Positions 49,443-58,930 of a stretch of 64,000 nucleotides of DNA are shown here, one piece after another. A program made the position numbers and the translations under genes. The notes beneath the pieces were generated by a model. The model did no database searches and was not told the DNA's origin. It saw only the letters and a list, made by a program, of their open reading frames with translations. Location: contig NZ_JAHCVK010000002.1 of the NCBI RefSeq assembly GCF_018476905.1, forward strand, positions 62,001-126,000, read 5' to 3'. Source of the stretch: Geomobilimonas luticola. Its GTDB lineage: Bacteria > Desulfobacterota > Desulfuromonadia > Geobacterales > Geobacteraceae. Numbering within the stretch: the first letter of the stretch is position 1; the number at the start of each line of letters is the position of its first letter.

Positions 49443-50210
49443 ATGACAATAAAGATGTTCATGAAATTAGGTGTTACCGCTATCCTGTTCGCACTCCTTG
49501 GATGTGGCGGCGGGAATGGCGCAGATGGCCTGAATGGCAGTATAGACCTCTCGGCCACAGCGAGTGGACGTTATATTACTGCATCCGCAACGTATAAACA
49601 TCCCACAAGAACCGATCTTATCGGTGTTCCGCTGACGTTTTCCTATTACGATGGCGCTACGGAAATCTTTCTGGGAACATACAATACCAATAACAGCGGG
49701 GGGATTGACCTGACTTTTACGGTGGCCCCTTTTGCCGGTACAAAAGATTTTGTCGTTCTTGCCAAGACCGGCGAGCTTTCCGCAAACAGCATTGTTACCA
49801 TGACCGGAGCCACGTTTACCATGACGCCGCCGGCAGCCATGACGGTTACCGCCGATGCTACCGTCCCGACCGGCTCCACGGCATCGTTCCCGCTGACCGC
49901 GCCAAGCTTTGTAAAAATTGTTGATCCGTTCTTTAACGATATCGCGAATCACACTATTTCGATAACCGCTGCCCTTGCGCCAACGGCTGCCGGAGACAGC
50001 ATTACGCCCAACCCGACGTCCGCTATTACAAGCCAGGTGGGGGTTGCGCAATTGAGTGGCGTTCTGGCAACGATTGCTATTCCCGATACGGTTTCGACAC
50101 GGATAGTTACGGTTACCTGGACCGCTACTGACATGAACACCGGTTTCCAGGCTTCGGGGACAACAACCCTCACGGTGACACGGACGGCGCTGCCACTTCT
50201 TGTTCCCTAG
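49443..50210 (+). CDS. Predicted lipoprotein with Ig-like beta domains
   Basis: A 255-residue protein with lipobox LFALLGC (cysteine 21) followed by GGGNGADG. The rest is Thr/Ala/Val-rich beta sequence with two probable Ig-like (Big-type) segments, one around SYYDGATEIFLGTYNTNNSG and one around 135-250. No enzymatic motif is visible and I do not recognise the family. GGAGGG precedes the ATG. It lies 26 bp after pilQ and before a strong terminator, so it is the last gene of the pil operon and may be an accessory surface or secretin-associated lipoprotein. Confidence 0.7.
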   Translation: MTIKMFMKLGVTAILFALLGCGGGNGADGLNGSIDLSATASGRYITASATYKHPTRTDLIGVPLTFSYYDGATEIFLGTYNTNNSGGIDLTFTVAPFAGTKDFVVLAKTGELSANSIVTMTGATFTMTPPAAMTVTADATVPTGSTASFPLTAPSFVKIVDPFFNDIANHTISITAALAPTAAGDSITPNPTSAITSQVGVAQLSGVLATIAIPDTVSTRIVTVTWTATDMNTGFQASGTTTLTVTRTALPLLVP

Positions 50211-50240
50211 CTTTCACTTTTTGCCCATATGTGTTACGAC

Positions 50241-50271
50241 AATGCCAGGGACATCCCTGGCATTTGTTTAA
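50241..50271 (+). terminator. Intrinsic terminator ending the pil operon
   Basis: AATGCCAGGG (50241-50250) and CCCTGGCATT (50255-50264) form a perfect 10-bp stem with ACAT loop, followed by TGTTTAAAT. It lies just before aroC. Confidence 0.85.
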
Positions 50272-50285
50272 ATACTGGAGAATTC

Positions 50286-51467
50286 ATGTTGCGTTATCTT
50301 ACCGCAGGAGAATCCCACGGCCCTCAGCTAACCTCGATAATAGAGGGAGTGCCTGCTGGATTTCCACTTGACGCTGAATCCATTAATATCGATCTAGCCC
50401 GTCGCCAATGCGGTTATGGTCGTGGTGGGCGCATGCAGATCGAGACGGATCGTGTCGAGATTCTGTCCGGAGTCCGTTGGGGAAAATCCATCGGGTCCCC
50501 CGTTACTCTCTGTGTAGTCAATCGCGACTGGGTGAACTGGCAGGAAAAGATGTCCCCCCATGTGCGGCACCGCGATGACAAACTGGCGGTCACCCGTTCC
50601 CGACCGGGACACGCAGATCTGCCCGGGGCCATGAAATACGACCATCACGATGTCCGCAATATCCTGGAGCGCTCCAGTGCGCGAGAAACCGCCGTGCGGG
50701 TTGCGGTCGGTGCGGTTGCCAAGTCGATTCTTACCCAGTTCGGCATCACGGTTTCCGGCTTCGTCACGGAGCTGGGGGGGATCAAGGCTGAACGTCCCAA
50801 AATGTCGTGGGAGGCCCTGCAGGGGAAAATTGCGAAATCCGAACTGTTCACCTGCGATGAACGTGCCGAGGCTGAGATGAAGGCCCTCATCGACCGTGCG
50901 AAAGAGTCTGGCGATACTGTCGGGGGGGTCATAGAGGTGAACGTATGCGGCGTTCCCGTTGGTCTGGGGAGTCATGTGCAGTGGGACAGAAAGCTCGACG
51001 CGCGCCTTGCGATGGCGCTCATGAGCGTCCAGGCAATCAAGGGAGTGGAGATCGGGTGCGGTTTTGACGCGGCCCGCAACCCCGGCTCCATGGTTCATGA
51101 CGAGATTTATTACGATTCGGTGCGCCTCGTTGAAGGCAAATCTTCGGGTTTCTACCGCAAGACCAATAATGCAGGAGGTATCGAGGGGGGCATCACCAAC
51201 GGTGAAACCATCATCGTCCGTGCCGCCATGAAACCGATTCCTACCCTTTACAAGCCGCTCAAATCGGTGGACATCATTACCAAAGAGCCTTTTGAGGCGA
51301 CAGTGGAGCGTTCCGACACCTGTGCAGTGCCGGCCGCTGCTGTTGTGGCTGAGGCAGTGGTCGCTGTCGAGATTGCCAATGCCTTCCTGGAAAAGTTCGG
51401 CGGTGACTCGCTGGGAGAAATCCGTCGCAATTACGATGGCTACCTGGCATATCTCCGCGCGTTCTGA
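50286..51467 (+). CDS. aroC: Chorismate synthase
   Basis: A 393-residue enzyme that converts EPSP to chorismate using reduced FMN. Family signatures are [29 protein letters not shown] and [19 protein letters not shown] lies 6 nt before ATG 50286; an earlier in-frame start at 50229 overlaps the terminator. It leads an aromatic-pathway operon: aroK starts 1 bp after its stop. Confidence 0.97.
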   Translation: MLRYLTAGESHGPQLTSIIEGVPAGFPLDAESINIDLARRQCGYGRGGRMQIETDRVEILSGVRWGKSIGSPVTLCVVNRDWVNWQEKMSPHVRHRDDKLAVTRSRPGHADLPGAMKYDHHDVRNILERSSARETAVRVAVGAVAKSILTQFGITVSGFVTELGGIKAERPKMSWEALQGKIAKSELFTCDERAEAEMKALIDRAKESGDTVGGVIEVNVCGVPVGLGSHVQWDRKLDARLAMALMSVQAIKGVEIGCGFDAARNPGSMVHDEIYYDSVRLVEGKSSGFYRKTNNAGGIEGGITNGETIIVRAAMKPIPTLYKPLKSVDIITKEPFEATVERSDTCAVPAAAVVAEAVVAVEIANAFLEKFGGDSLGEIRRNYDGYLAYLRAF

Positions 51468-51468
51468 C

Positions 51469-51993
51469 ATGGGGAACATCATCCTGACCGGGTTCATGGG
51501 GACCGGCAAGAGCAGTGTGGGAAAAGAACTGGCGCTGAGACTCAACTACCGGTATATTGATCTCGATGCACTGATAGTTGCCGAAGCCGGCATCTCCATA
51601 AACGAGATTTTCACACGGGACGGGGAAACCGCGTTTCGTGCTATAGAAGCCAGGTTGCTGTCGTCACTGAAGGGCGAGGAGAACATGGTGCTCTCCACGG
51701 GCGGAGGAGCTGTTATCGCCGGGGAAAACCGGCGCGTTCTCCGCGAACTCGGCATGGTAATCAACCTCGTTGCTCCGGCAGAGGAGATACTGCTCCGTCT
51801 TCGGCATGAACATGACCGGCCGCTCCTCAACAATGATAAGTCACTTGAACGCATCAGAGCGTTGATTGCCCATCGGGAGCCTTTCTACGCAGATGCGGAT
51901 GTACGGATAGAGACCTGTGGCAAGACGGTGGCTGGCATCGTAGACGAAATTTTAATATGGCTAAAAAGGGCAGGGGCACGTGGACAGGCTTGA
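51469..51993 (+). CDS. aroK: Shikimate kinase
   Basis: A 174-residue kinase that phosphorylates shikimate. Walker A is [12 protein letters not shown] (about 8-19), the shikimate-binding DLDALI and FR motifs follow, and STGGGAV is near 78-84. ATG 51469 is the natural start, one base after the aroC TGA. It overlaps the aroB start by 14 bp. Confidence 0.95.
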   Translation: MGNIILTGFMGTGKSSVGKELALRLNYRYIDLDALIVAEAGISINEIFTRDGETAFRAIEARLLSSLKGEENMVLSTGGGAVIAGENRRVLRELGMVINLVAPAEEILLRLRHEHDRPLLNNDKSLERIRALIAHREPFYADADVRIETCGKTVAGIVDEILIWLKRAGARGQA

Positions 51994-53062
51994 TGTAGGG
52001 TTGGGGGAGAGAAGTTATCCCCTTTATTTCGGCAACGGAAATCTCGGTACGATCGGTGCCTGCTGCAAGGAACGCGGCCTCGGGATGAACGTCGCGATGA
52101 TTACCAATCCGACAGTTGGTTCCCTGTATGCTGACGGTGTACGTGATTCCATGCAACAAGCGGGTTTTACCGTTAACCTGGTGGAGATCCCCGACGGAGA
52201 AGAGTACAAAAACAGCGTGACGCTCAATGCCATATATGACCGCTGTGTCGCTCTCGGTCTCGACCGCGGCGCGTTCATTCTTGCGTTGGGTGGGGGGGTG
52301 GTGGGCGATATAGCAGGATTTGCGGCTGCTACCTATTTACGGGGAATTCCGTTCGTTCAGGTGCCGACAACGCTGCTTGCCCAGGTTGACAGCAGTGTCG
52401 GCGGCAAAACCGGCATAAACCACCCCCAGGGAAAGAATCTCATCGGCGCGTTTTATCAACCGCGCCTGGTCCTGATCGACGTGACGGTCCTGGCGACTCT
52501 CCCTGAACGGGAATTCCTGTGCGGCCTGGCTGAGATCGTAAAGTACGGTATCGTGCTGGACCGGGAACTTTTCGAGTATATAGAGTCCCATGGTGACAAG
52601 CTCTTGGCAAGAAACAGCGACTCCCTGCTTCACGTTATCAGGCGATCCTGCGCCATCAAGGCAGCGGTAGTGGAGAATGACGAACGAGAAACAGGACTGC
52701 GTGCTGTCCTCAACTACGGCCATACCGTTGGCCATGCAGTCGAGACGCTTACGGGCTATGGTCGCTACAAGCATGGTGAAGCGGTTGCCATCGGGATGGT
52801 TCAAGCCGCAAGATTTTCCGAACGGTCCGGATTATCTCGTCACGACGAGACGGAGAGAATTGTGGCGCTGCTGACGCGACTCGGTTTACCGGTGGATTTG
52901 CCACAGTTCGGTGCAGATGAATATACCGAGGCGCTCTGGCATGATAAAAAGGTCCGTGAGGGGGGGCTCAATTTCGTCTACAACCGGGGGATTGGTGAGT
53001 TCCATATAGGGAGAGTGACTGATATATCAACCCTGTTGACCGCCTGTGGGATAGAGGCGTGA
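51980..53062 (+). CDS. aroB: 3-dehydroquinate synthase
   Basis: A 360-residue NAD- and metal-dependent enzyme that makes 3-dehydroquinate from DAHP. Signature segments are [22 protein letters not shown], shown here in part as [13 protein letters not shown], the [20 protein letters not shown] region and the metal ligands in NYGHTVGHA plus [10 protein letters not shown]. The start is GTG 51980 inside the end of aroK, indicating coupling. Confidence 0.96.
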   Translation: MDRLDVGLGERSYPLYFGNGNLGTIGACCKERGLGMNVAMITNPTVGSLYADGVRDSMQQAGFTVNLVEIPDGEEYKNSVTLNAIYDRCVALGLDRGAFILALGGGVVGDIAGFAAATYLRGIPFVQVPTTLLAQVDSSVGGKTGINHPQGKNLIGAFYQPRLVLIDVTVLATLPEREFLCGLAEIVKYGIVLDRELFEYIESHGDKLLARNSDSLLHVIRRSCAIKAAVVENDERETGLRAVLNYGHTVGHAVETLTGYGRYKHGEAVAIGMVQAARFSERSGLSRHDETERIVALLTRLGLPVDLPQFGADEYTEALWHDKKVREGGLNFVYNRGIGEFHIGRVTDISTLLTACGIEA

Positions 53063-53149
53063 CGATGGCTCACGTTTCCCTCGAGCGGGGCCGGGATTGA
53101 AATGTATGGAGATCTCGTGCAATGGTGAGATTCTACTGTGGAGAGTATT

Positions 53150-53638
53150 ATGAACACGGAGAATAGGGACGAATTGGTGCTGGAAGACGATGACCTGCTG
53201 GTGGAACTGTCTGAGGAGGAAGCTCCTGAAGAAGAGTTTGCCTGGGATGACGATGTAGCGGACAACGGGGGAGGTCAGGATACTGTCACATCCCGGAACG
53301 CTGATGCCGACCCGGCACGGGATCCTCTGTCAACGGCTACCTTGGCTGAACTCTATGTTTCCCAGGGTTTTCTCAAGCGGGCGGTGACCATATACCGCGA
53401 ATTGCTCGAAACCGAACCCGACAATGAGGATTTGAAACGGCGAATGATGGAACTCAAGGAAGCCGTTGACCGTGATCAGATTTCAGCACGGGAACACGCG
53501 CTGGATGACCTTTCTCTTGAGGACGCCGCCGGTCCGGCAACGTTGAACCCATTAGATGAACAGGTTGAAGCCGGCGGTACGGATTCGGTGCTTCGGACTC
53601 TGGAGCGCTGGCTGGAGAACATCGGAAGGAGACGCTAA
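53150..53638 (+). CDS. Acidic protein with a TPR-like segment
   Basis: A 162-residue protein, strongly acidic in its first ~60 residues (runs of Glu/Asp such as DELVLEDDDLLVELSEEE). The middle (STATLAELYVSQGFLKRAVTIYRELLETEPDNEDL, about 63-97) has the spacing of one TPR-type helical hairpin. The C-terminus ends RTLERWLENIGRRR. No catalytic motif is visible. GGAG precedes ATG 53150. The stop overlaps the ATG of the Roadblock gene (TAATG), so the two products are probably made together and may bind each other. Confidence 0.75.
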   Translation: MNTENRDELVLEDDDLLVELSEEEAPEEEFAWDDDVADNGGGQDTVTSRNADADPARDPLSTATLAELYVSQGFLKRAVTIYRELLETEPDNEDLKRRMMELKEAVDRDQISAREHALDDLSLEDAAGPATLNPLDEQVEAGGTDSVLRTLERWLENIGRRR

Positions 53639-54000
53639 TGTCATTCAGAGCTACGCTGCAAACCATTGTGGAAGGTGTCGAGGGTGGATTCGGCGCCATT
53701 ATCATGGGATATGACGGCATCGAAATCGATGCGTTTGTGCGTCAGGACAGCGGATTTGACGTCCAACTCCTGGCGGTGGAATACGCTACGGTTCTCAAAG
53801 AAGTGAAGAATACGGTCGATGTCCTCAAGTCAGGTGCGTTGGAAGAGGTGACCATCGCCACCGGGCGTTACCGGATACTTGTCAGAGCCGTCAATGATGA
53901 TTTCTTTGTCGTCCTGCTGATGTCCAGTGATGGTAACTACGGCAAGGGCCGCTTCCTGCTCAAACGCGAGGTTCCTGCATTGCTGGCTGGTTTACAGTAG
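53638..54000 (+). CDS. Roadblock/LC7 domain protein (MglB-like)
   Basis: A 120-residue single Roadblock/LC7 domain: [29 protein letters not shown] opens the fold, followed by the central helix with [19 protein letters not shown] and the strand pair ending [20 protein letters not shown]. In Myxococcus, MglB of this fold is the GTPase-activating partner of the small GTPase MglA in cell polarity. No mglA is in the window. Co-translated with the acidic protein upstream; aroQ begins 16 bp downstream. Confidence 0.85.
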   Translation: MSFRATLQTIVEGVEGGFGAIIMGYDGIEIDAFVRQDSGFDVQLLAVEYATVLKEVKNTVDVLKSGALEEVTIATGRYRILVRAVNDDFFVVLLMSSDGNYGKGRFLLKREVPALLAGLQ

Positions 54001-54016
54001 GAACGGGGGAAGAATC

Positions 54017-54457
54017 ATGCATATTCTCGTGCTGCACGGGCCGAATCTGAATCTGCTCGGAACCCGCGAACCCGATGTTTACGGTCGCGACACCCTAGCC
54101 GGGATCAACGAGTCGCTCATGACGCTTGCGACTGACATGGGCATTTCGGTGACTTGTTTCCAGTCAAACTCCGAAGGGGAATTGATCGACAGGATTCAGG
54201 CTGCCGCATGTACGTGTGACGGTATCGTGATCAACCCTGCAGCTTATACCCATACCAGCGTCGCCATCCGCGATGCCCTTTCCGCTGTTGCCCTTCCCGT
54301 TGTGGAAGTGCACCTTTCAAACATCCATCGTCGCGAGGAATTCCGCACCCGGAGTTTTATTGCACCTGTCGCTGTGGGACAGATATCCGGCTTCGGTCTT
54401 GACAGCTATCTTCTCGGCCTGAGAGCGCTTTTTAACCATATTAAAAAAGGATTGTAA
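54017..54457 (+). CDS. aroQ: 3-dehydroquinate dehydratase, type II
   Basis: A 146-residue type II dehydroquinase. [20 protein letters not shown] opens the protein, the catalytic Tyr lies in this DVYG region, [17 protein letters not shown] holds the Asn/His set, and [14 protein letters not shown] completes the site. GGGGGAAG precedes ATG 54017; the longer in-frame start at 53927 is inside the Roadblock gene. With aroC, aroK and aroB it covers four of the shikimate steps. Confidence 0.95.
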   Translation: MHILVLHGPNLNLLGTREPDVYGRDTLAGINESLMTLATDMGISVTCFQSNSEGELIDRIQAAACTCDGIVINPAAYTHTSVAIRDALSAVALPVVEVHLSNIHRREEFRTRSFIAPVAVGQISGFGLDSYLLGLRALFNHIKKGL

Positions 54458-54471
54458 TAGGTGCGGCAGGT

Positions 54472-55539
54472 GTGTTAAAAGACAGAATCTCTTCGGCCAG
54501 GGAGTATCTGGAGAGGTTTGGCGTCGATGCCATTCTCTTCGTGAATCTTTGTAATATCCGCTACCTGTGTGGATTTACCGGCAGCGATGGAGCCCTGCTC
54601 GTCACCCGTGAGGGGGGGGTGTTCCTTACCGATTCCCGCTACACTACCCAGGCTGCCCAGGAGGTCTCCCGTTTTCCCCGTCGTGAATACCAGGGAAAAC
54701 TGGAAGGCATTGCCGCATTCATCAAGGAGTGCGATGCGGGCAGGGTCGGTTTCGAATCTGAACAGATGCCGGTGGCCCAGTATAACTCCCTTGCGGATAT
54801 CTTGCCCGGCGTCGAGCTTGTCCCCATCGGGACGGAGTTGACGGCTCTCCGGCAGGTAAAGGACGAGCGGGAACTGGAGTTGCTGGCCCGAAGCGCCGAA
54901 CTGGCCTCCCGGTCCCTGCTCGACATCTGCGGCGAAATTCGACCGGGAATGAAAGAGCGGGATGTGGCGCTCGCCCTGGAATTTGCCATGAAGCGGGCGG
55001 GGGCGGAGGAAAAAGCCTTCGACTTTATCGTTGCCTCGGGCAACCGTGGCGCGCTACCCCATGGCAAGGCCAGTGACAAGCAGATAATGGTTGGTGAGCT
55101 GGTGACCCTGGACTTTGGCGGTGTATACCAGGGATACTATTCCGACGAGACGGTTACGGTAGCAGTCGGAAAACCTGATGAACGGCAGCGTGAAATTTAT
55201 GGCATCGTCAAAGAGGCACACGACCTTGCCCTTGCGGCGGTGAAGCCTGGTGTCAGTTTCAGGGAACTGGACGCGATTGCGCGCGACCTTATAGCCGGAC
55301 GCGGGTATGGCGAGTTTTTTGGCCATGGACTTGGTCATGGGGTCGGGCTGGAAGTTCACGAGAAACCTGTCATATCGTATCGTGGCGAGGGAACTGTCGA
55401 ACCGGGCATGGTGTTTACCATTGAACCGGGCATATACATTCCCGGCTGGGGCGGCGTCAGAATTGAAGATACCGTGGCAGTAACCCCCGATGGATGTCGC
55501 TGTCTCACCAAGGTTCCCAAGGAGTTGATGGTCCTTTGA
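54472..55539 (+). CDS. pepP: M24 family Xaa-Pro aminopeptidase
   Basis: A 355-residue metallopeptidase. An N-terminal creatinase-like domain (1-~125) is followed by the pita-bread fold with metal ligands in LDFGGVYQGYYSDETV (two Asp), GHGLGHGVGLEVHE (His), FTIEPGIYIP (Glu) and GGVRIEDTV (Glu). It removes N-terminal residues before proline. The apparent GTG start at 54472 has only a weak AGG upstream. It is in line with aroQ and accB; a link to either pathway is not evident. The choice between pepP and pepQ naming is uncertain. Confidence 0.88.
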   Translation: MLKDRISSAREYLERFGVDAILFVNLCNIRYLCGFTGSDGALLVTREGGVFLTDSRYTTQAAQEVSRFPRREYQGKLEGIAAFIKECDAGRVGFESEQMPVAQYNSLADILPGVELVPIGTELTALRQVKDERELELLARSAELASRSLLDICGEIRPGMKERDVALALEFAMKRAGAEEKAFDFIVASGNRGALPHGKASDKQIMVGELVTLDFGGVYQGYYSDETVTVAVGKPDERQREIYGIVKEAHDLALAAVKPGVSFRELDAIARDLIAGRGYGEFFGHGLGHGVGLEVHEKPVISYRGEGTVEPGMVFTIEPGIYIPGWGGVRIEDTVAVTPDGCRCLTKVPKELMVL

Positions 55540-55617
55540 GGGATTATCCGCAACAGGACCGAAACAGAACATGCAGTGCCAGAGTTGTTATCCCAAAGGA
55601 TCAAAGGAGATTGAAGA

Positions 55618-56103
55618 ATGGATATCAAGGATATCAAGACACTGATAAAAATGGTGACGGACACCGATATCACCGAGTTCGAGATGGAAAACAGCGAAGA
55701 GAAAATTTCCATCAAGCGGGGGAGCGCACCCCAGATAGTCCATTACCAGGCGCCCCAGCAGATTGCCATGCCCCAGGTGGCCCCCCTTCAGGTCGCTCCT
55801 TCCCAGCCAGTTCAGGTGGCCGAAGGTGGAGCTCCCGCTGCAAGTGCGGCCGTGCCCGACAAGGGGAAGGCTGTTGTGTCTCCAATCGTGGGTACTTTCT
55901 ACCGTGCCCCGGCACCCGATGCTGCGCCCTATGTCGAGGTCGGTAAAATTGTGGAAAAGGGCGAGGTGTTCTGCATTGTCGAAGCCATGAAGCTGATGAA
56001 CGAGATTGAGGCCGAGTACCGCTGCAAAATTCTCGAAATCTGCAAGGAAAACGCCCAGCCGGTTGAGTTCGGCGATACCCTGTTCCTGGTCGAGCCGCTC
56101 TAG
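55618..56103 (+). CDS. accB: Biotin carboxyl carrier protein of acetyl-CoA carboxylase
   Basis: A 161-residue BCCP. The N-terminal DIKDIKTLIKMVTDTDITEF helix, a Pro/Ala/Gln-rich linker (~45-80) and a C-terminal biotinyl domain with the biotin lysine in EAMKLMNE are all present. It shuttles carboxyl-biotin from AccC to the transferase in fatty acid synthesis. AAAGGAG precedes the ATG. accC follows 49 bp later. Confidence 0.97.
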   Translation: MDIKDIKTLIKMVTDTDITEFEMENSEEKISIKRGSAPQIVHYQAPQQIAMPQVAPLQVAPSQPVQVAEGGAPAASAAVPDKGKAVVSPIVGTFYRAPAPDAAPYVEVGKIVEKGEVFCIVEAMKLMNEIEAEYRCKILEICKENAQPVEFGDTLFLVEPL

Positions 56104-56152
56104 GCGAAGCTGCTGTTCACCATTGTTCAATCAACCAATCGGAGAGCCTTAG

Positions 56153-57493
56153 ATGTTCCATAAAGTACTAATTGCCAACCGTGGGGAGATAGCCCTGCGA
56201 ATTATCCGTGCCTGCAAGGAGTTGGGGATCAAGACCGTTGCGGTATATTCCACCGCCGACAGCGAGTCGCTCCATGTCAAGCTCGCCGATGAGAGCGTCT
56301 GTATCGGTCCTGCCCCCAGCCTCCAGAGCTATCTGAACATCAATGCCATCATCAGTGCGGCCGAGATCACCGATGCCGAGGCGATCCATCCAGGCTACGG
56401 GTTTTTGTCCGAGAACGCCGCTTTCGCCGAGATATGCGAGAACTGTGGCATTGTCTTCATCGGGCCGTCCGCCGAGAGCATGCGCATCATGGGGGACAAG
56501 ATCAGTGGCCGGCAGGCGGTGATCAAGGAGGGAGTTCCCATTCTCCCCGGCACCAAGGAAGGGGTTAACGACGTCGCCGAGGCGATCCGGATCGCCAAGG
56601 AGATCGGATTCCCCGTCATCATCAAGGCTACCGCCGGTGGTGGCGGAAGGGGGATGAAGATAGTCCATTCACCCGCCACCCTCCCCAACGCCTTTGCCAC
56701 GGCTCGGGCCGAGGCGCAGGCCGGTTTCGGCAACCCGGAAGTCTACATCGAAAAATACTGCGAGCAACCCCGGCACGTGGAAATTCAGATTCTCGCCGAC
56801 AAACATGGGAACGTTATTCATCTCGGTGAGCGGGATTGTTCGATCCAGCGGCGGCACCAGAAGATAATCGAAGAGGCTCCTTCAACCGTCAGTACGCCTG
56901 AGTTGCGCAAGGCGATGGGTGAGGCTGCCGTTCGAGCCGCCAAGGCGGTAGGGTACAACAGTGTAGGGACCATGGAATTCCTGGTTGACAAGAACAATAA
57001 CTTCTACTTCATGGAGATGAACACCCGTGTTCAGGTGGAACATCCCGTGACGGAGATGGTGACCGGTGTGGATGTCGTCAGGGAGCAGATTCGCTCGGCG
57101 GCAGGGCTCAAGCTGCGTTACAAGCAGACCGATATCAAGATTCACGGTCATGCCATCGAATGCCGTATCAACGCCGAGGACCCGATAAAATTCACCCCAT
57201 CTCCCGGCAAGATCGTCGGATATCACCCCCCCGGCGGCCTTGGGGTGAGGGTTGACTCCTTCGTGTATGACCAGTATACTGTGCTTCCCCATTATGACTC
57301 TCTTATTGCCAAGCTGATTGTCCATGCCGATAACCGGCAGGATGCCATCAAACGGATGGCCAGGGCACTGGATGAGTACATTATTGAGGGGATAAAGACG
57401 ACGATACCGTTTCACAAGCGGATCATGGCCAATAAGGACTTCATCGAAGGGAACATCGACACCAGTTTCCTCGAAAGGATTGTGCTGGAGTAG
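56153..57493 (+). CDS. accC: Biotin carboxylase subunit of acetyl-CoA carboxylase
   Basis: A 446-residue ATP-grasp enzyme that carboxylates biotin on AccB. It opens [18 protein letters not shown], with the glycine-rich ATP lid [13 protein letters not shown], the HHQ-type [12 protein letters not shown] and the metal-binding [15 protein letters not shown]. The length is normal. GGAGAGCC precedes the ATG. gcvH follows after 3 bp. Confidence 0.97.
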   Translation: MFHKVLIANRGEIALRIIRACKELGIKTVAVYSTADSESLHVKLADESVCIGPAPSLQSYLNINAIISAAEITDAEAIHPGYGFLSENAAFAEICENCGIVFIGPSAESMRIMGDKISGRQAVIKEGVPILPGTKEGVNDVAEAIRIAKEIGFPVIIKATAGGGGRGMKIVHSPATLPNAFATARAEAQAGFGNPEVYIEKYCEQPRHVEIQILADKHGNVIHLGERDCSIQRRHQKIIEEAPSTVSTPELRKAMGEAAVRAAKAVGYNSVGTMEFLVDKNNNFYFMEMNTRVQVEHPVTEMVTGVDVVREQIRSAAGLKLRYKQTDIKIHGHAIECRINAEDPIKFTPSPGKIVGYHPPGGLGVRVDSFVYDQYTVLPHYDSLIAKLIVHADNRQDAIKRMARALDEYIIEGIKTTIPFHKRIMANKDFIEGNIDTSFLERIVLE

Positions 57494-57496
57494 CCC

Positions 57497-57886
57497 ATGG
57501 ATTTTCCCGAAGAGTTGAAGTACAGCAAGGAACACATCTGGGTCAGGATGGAAGGTAACAGGGCGGTGATCGGTATCACCGATTATGCCCAGCAGGAACT
57601 GGGGCTGATCACGGCGGTTGAATTGCCGGGGACAGGGGACGATCTTGAACAGGACGACTCCTTCGGTTCCATTGAGGCGCGCAAGACCGTGGCAGACCTC
57701 TATGCACCCTTCAGCGGCCCGGTGCTCGAAGTGAATGAGGAGTTGCAGGTCACACCGGAACTTGTCAACGACGATCCCTATGACGGCGGCTGGCTGGTGA
57801 CGGTCGGCATCGCCGACCCCGAAGAATTGAATTCCCTCATGTCGGTGGAGGATTACATGGACTACGTGGAAGAGCACGAGGAATAG
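57497..57886 (+). CDS. gcvH: GcvH-like lipoyl carrier protein
   Basis: A 129-residue lipoyl-domain protein. It has YSKEHIWVRMEGNRAVIGITDYAQQELG in part and the lipoyl lysine in SIEARKTVADLYAPFSG. Most GcvH proteins read ESVK here, so this one has a variant EARK context. No gcvP, gcvT or lpd gene is near; the gene is instead attached to accC. It could serve the glycine cleavage system encoded elsewhere, or another lipoylation role. Confidence 0.87.
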   Translation: MDFPEELKYSKEHIWVRMEGNRAVIGITDYAQQELGLITAVELPGTGDDLEQDDSFGSIEARKTVADLYAPFSGPVLEVNEELQVTPELVNDDPYDGGWLVTVGIADPEELNSLMSVEDYMDYVEEHEE

Positions 57887-57912
57887 CCGTAGGGAAATGC
57901 GGCAGGTGAAAG

Positions 57913-57942
57913 AAGGCGAGGCGTATGCTCTCGCCTTTTTTT
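57913..57942 (+). terminator. Intrinsic terminator after gcvH
   Basis: GGCGAG (57915-57920), 9-nt loop, CTCGCC (57930-57935), then seven T. It closes the aro-acc-gcvH transcript. Confidence 0.92.
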
Positions 57943-58056
57943 GTGGCTCTGATTCCTCCCACCGCCGTTTTGCCTTGGGTATTGGGATGATTCATGGTAT
58001 AGGTTTGTGCAGTAACTTCAGAGGTCCTCAATGGAATTCAGTCGCGAGCTACGCTT

Positions 58057-58884
58057 ATGACCCTGCGTATCGGTCAGATAGATTACGCCAACGTTACACC
58101 CATATTTACTGCCCTGACACGGAATTTTTCAACTGCGTCCTACACGTTCGTGCGGGGCGTTCCCTCCCGCCTGAACATGCTTCTTGCCAAGGGTGACATT
58201 GATCTCTGCCCTTCTTCCTCCATTGCGTACGCCAAATCGCCCGAGCAGTACTACCTTTTGCCGGACCTCTCCATAAGTTCCATCGGCCCCGTCAAGAGCG
58301 TGCTCCTCTTTTCCCGGGTTCCCCTCAACGAACTCGAGGGGTGCACGCTGGGATTGACCACCGATTCCGATACGTCGGTGAACCTTCTCAGGATAGTGCT
58401 GGCCCGAAGCCACGGCCTTTCTAACCGTTTCGAGCGAACGTCGCTCCCCCTTGCCCAGGCCCTCGAGGCTTTCCCGGCAATCCTCCTGATAGGCGATGCG
58501 GCCCTGCGGGGGGGAATGGATGGGCGGGTGGCGCATGTCTATGATCTTGGCGAGGAGTGGTTCCGGTTTACCGGTCTGCCGTTCGTGTTCGCCCTCTGGA
58601 TCGTGCGCAGGGAGGCCGTTGAAGGGAAATACGGTGAGGTTGCGGCGCTGCTTTCCCAACTACGGGAAGCCAAGCGGATCGCCTATGACTCGTACGAGTC
58701 TATTGCCGCAACGTGTGAGGAAGAGCACTGGATGGGACGGGAAAGGCTCGTTGACTACTGGCGCTGCATTTCCTACGACCTGACACCCTTCCATCTGCAA
58801 GGGGTGAAGGAGTTTTTCAGGCATGCAACTGAAATGGGAATACTTCCGAGGGAACCGGCAATTCGTCTCTTTCCTGAATCGTGA
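58057..58884 (+). CDS. mqnA: Chorismate dehydratase MqnA (menaquinone synthesis, futalosine route)
   Basis: A 275-residue MqnA-like protein with the periplasmic-binding-protein-like fold. Typical blocks are MTLRIGQIDYANVTPIF, GVPSRLNMLLAKGDIDLCPSSSIAYA and the later LIGDAALRG. MqnA turns chorismate into 3-enolpyruvoylbenzoate, the first step to menaquinone in this route. The substrate is the product of AroC, encoded 7 kb upstream. No other mqn gene is in the window. Confidence 0.9.
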   Translation: MTLRIGQIDYANVTPIFTALTRNFSTASYTFVRGVPSRLNMLLAKGDIDLCPSSSIAYAKSPEQYYLLPDLSISSIGPVKSVLLFSRVPLNELEGCTLGLTTDSDTSVNLLRIVLARSHGLSNRFERTSLPLAQALEAFPAILLIGDAALRGGMDGRVAHVYDLGEEWFRFTGLPFVFALWIVRREAVEGKYGEVAALLSQLREAKRIAYDSYESIAATCEEEHWMGRERLVDYWRCISYDLTPFHLQGVKEFFRHATEMGILPREPAIRLFPES

Positions 58885-58930
58885 GGCCTTTAGGCCTGAG
58901 TTTTGCTCTATCAGCGCATAAGGATTGTAT

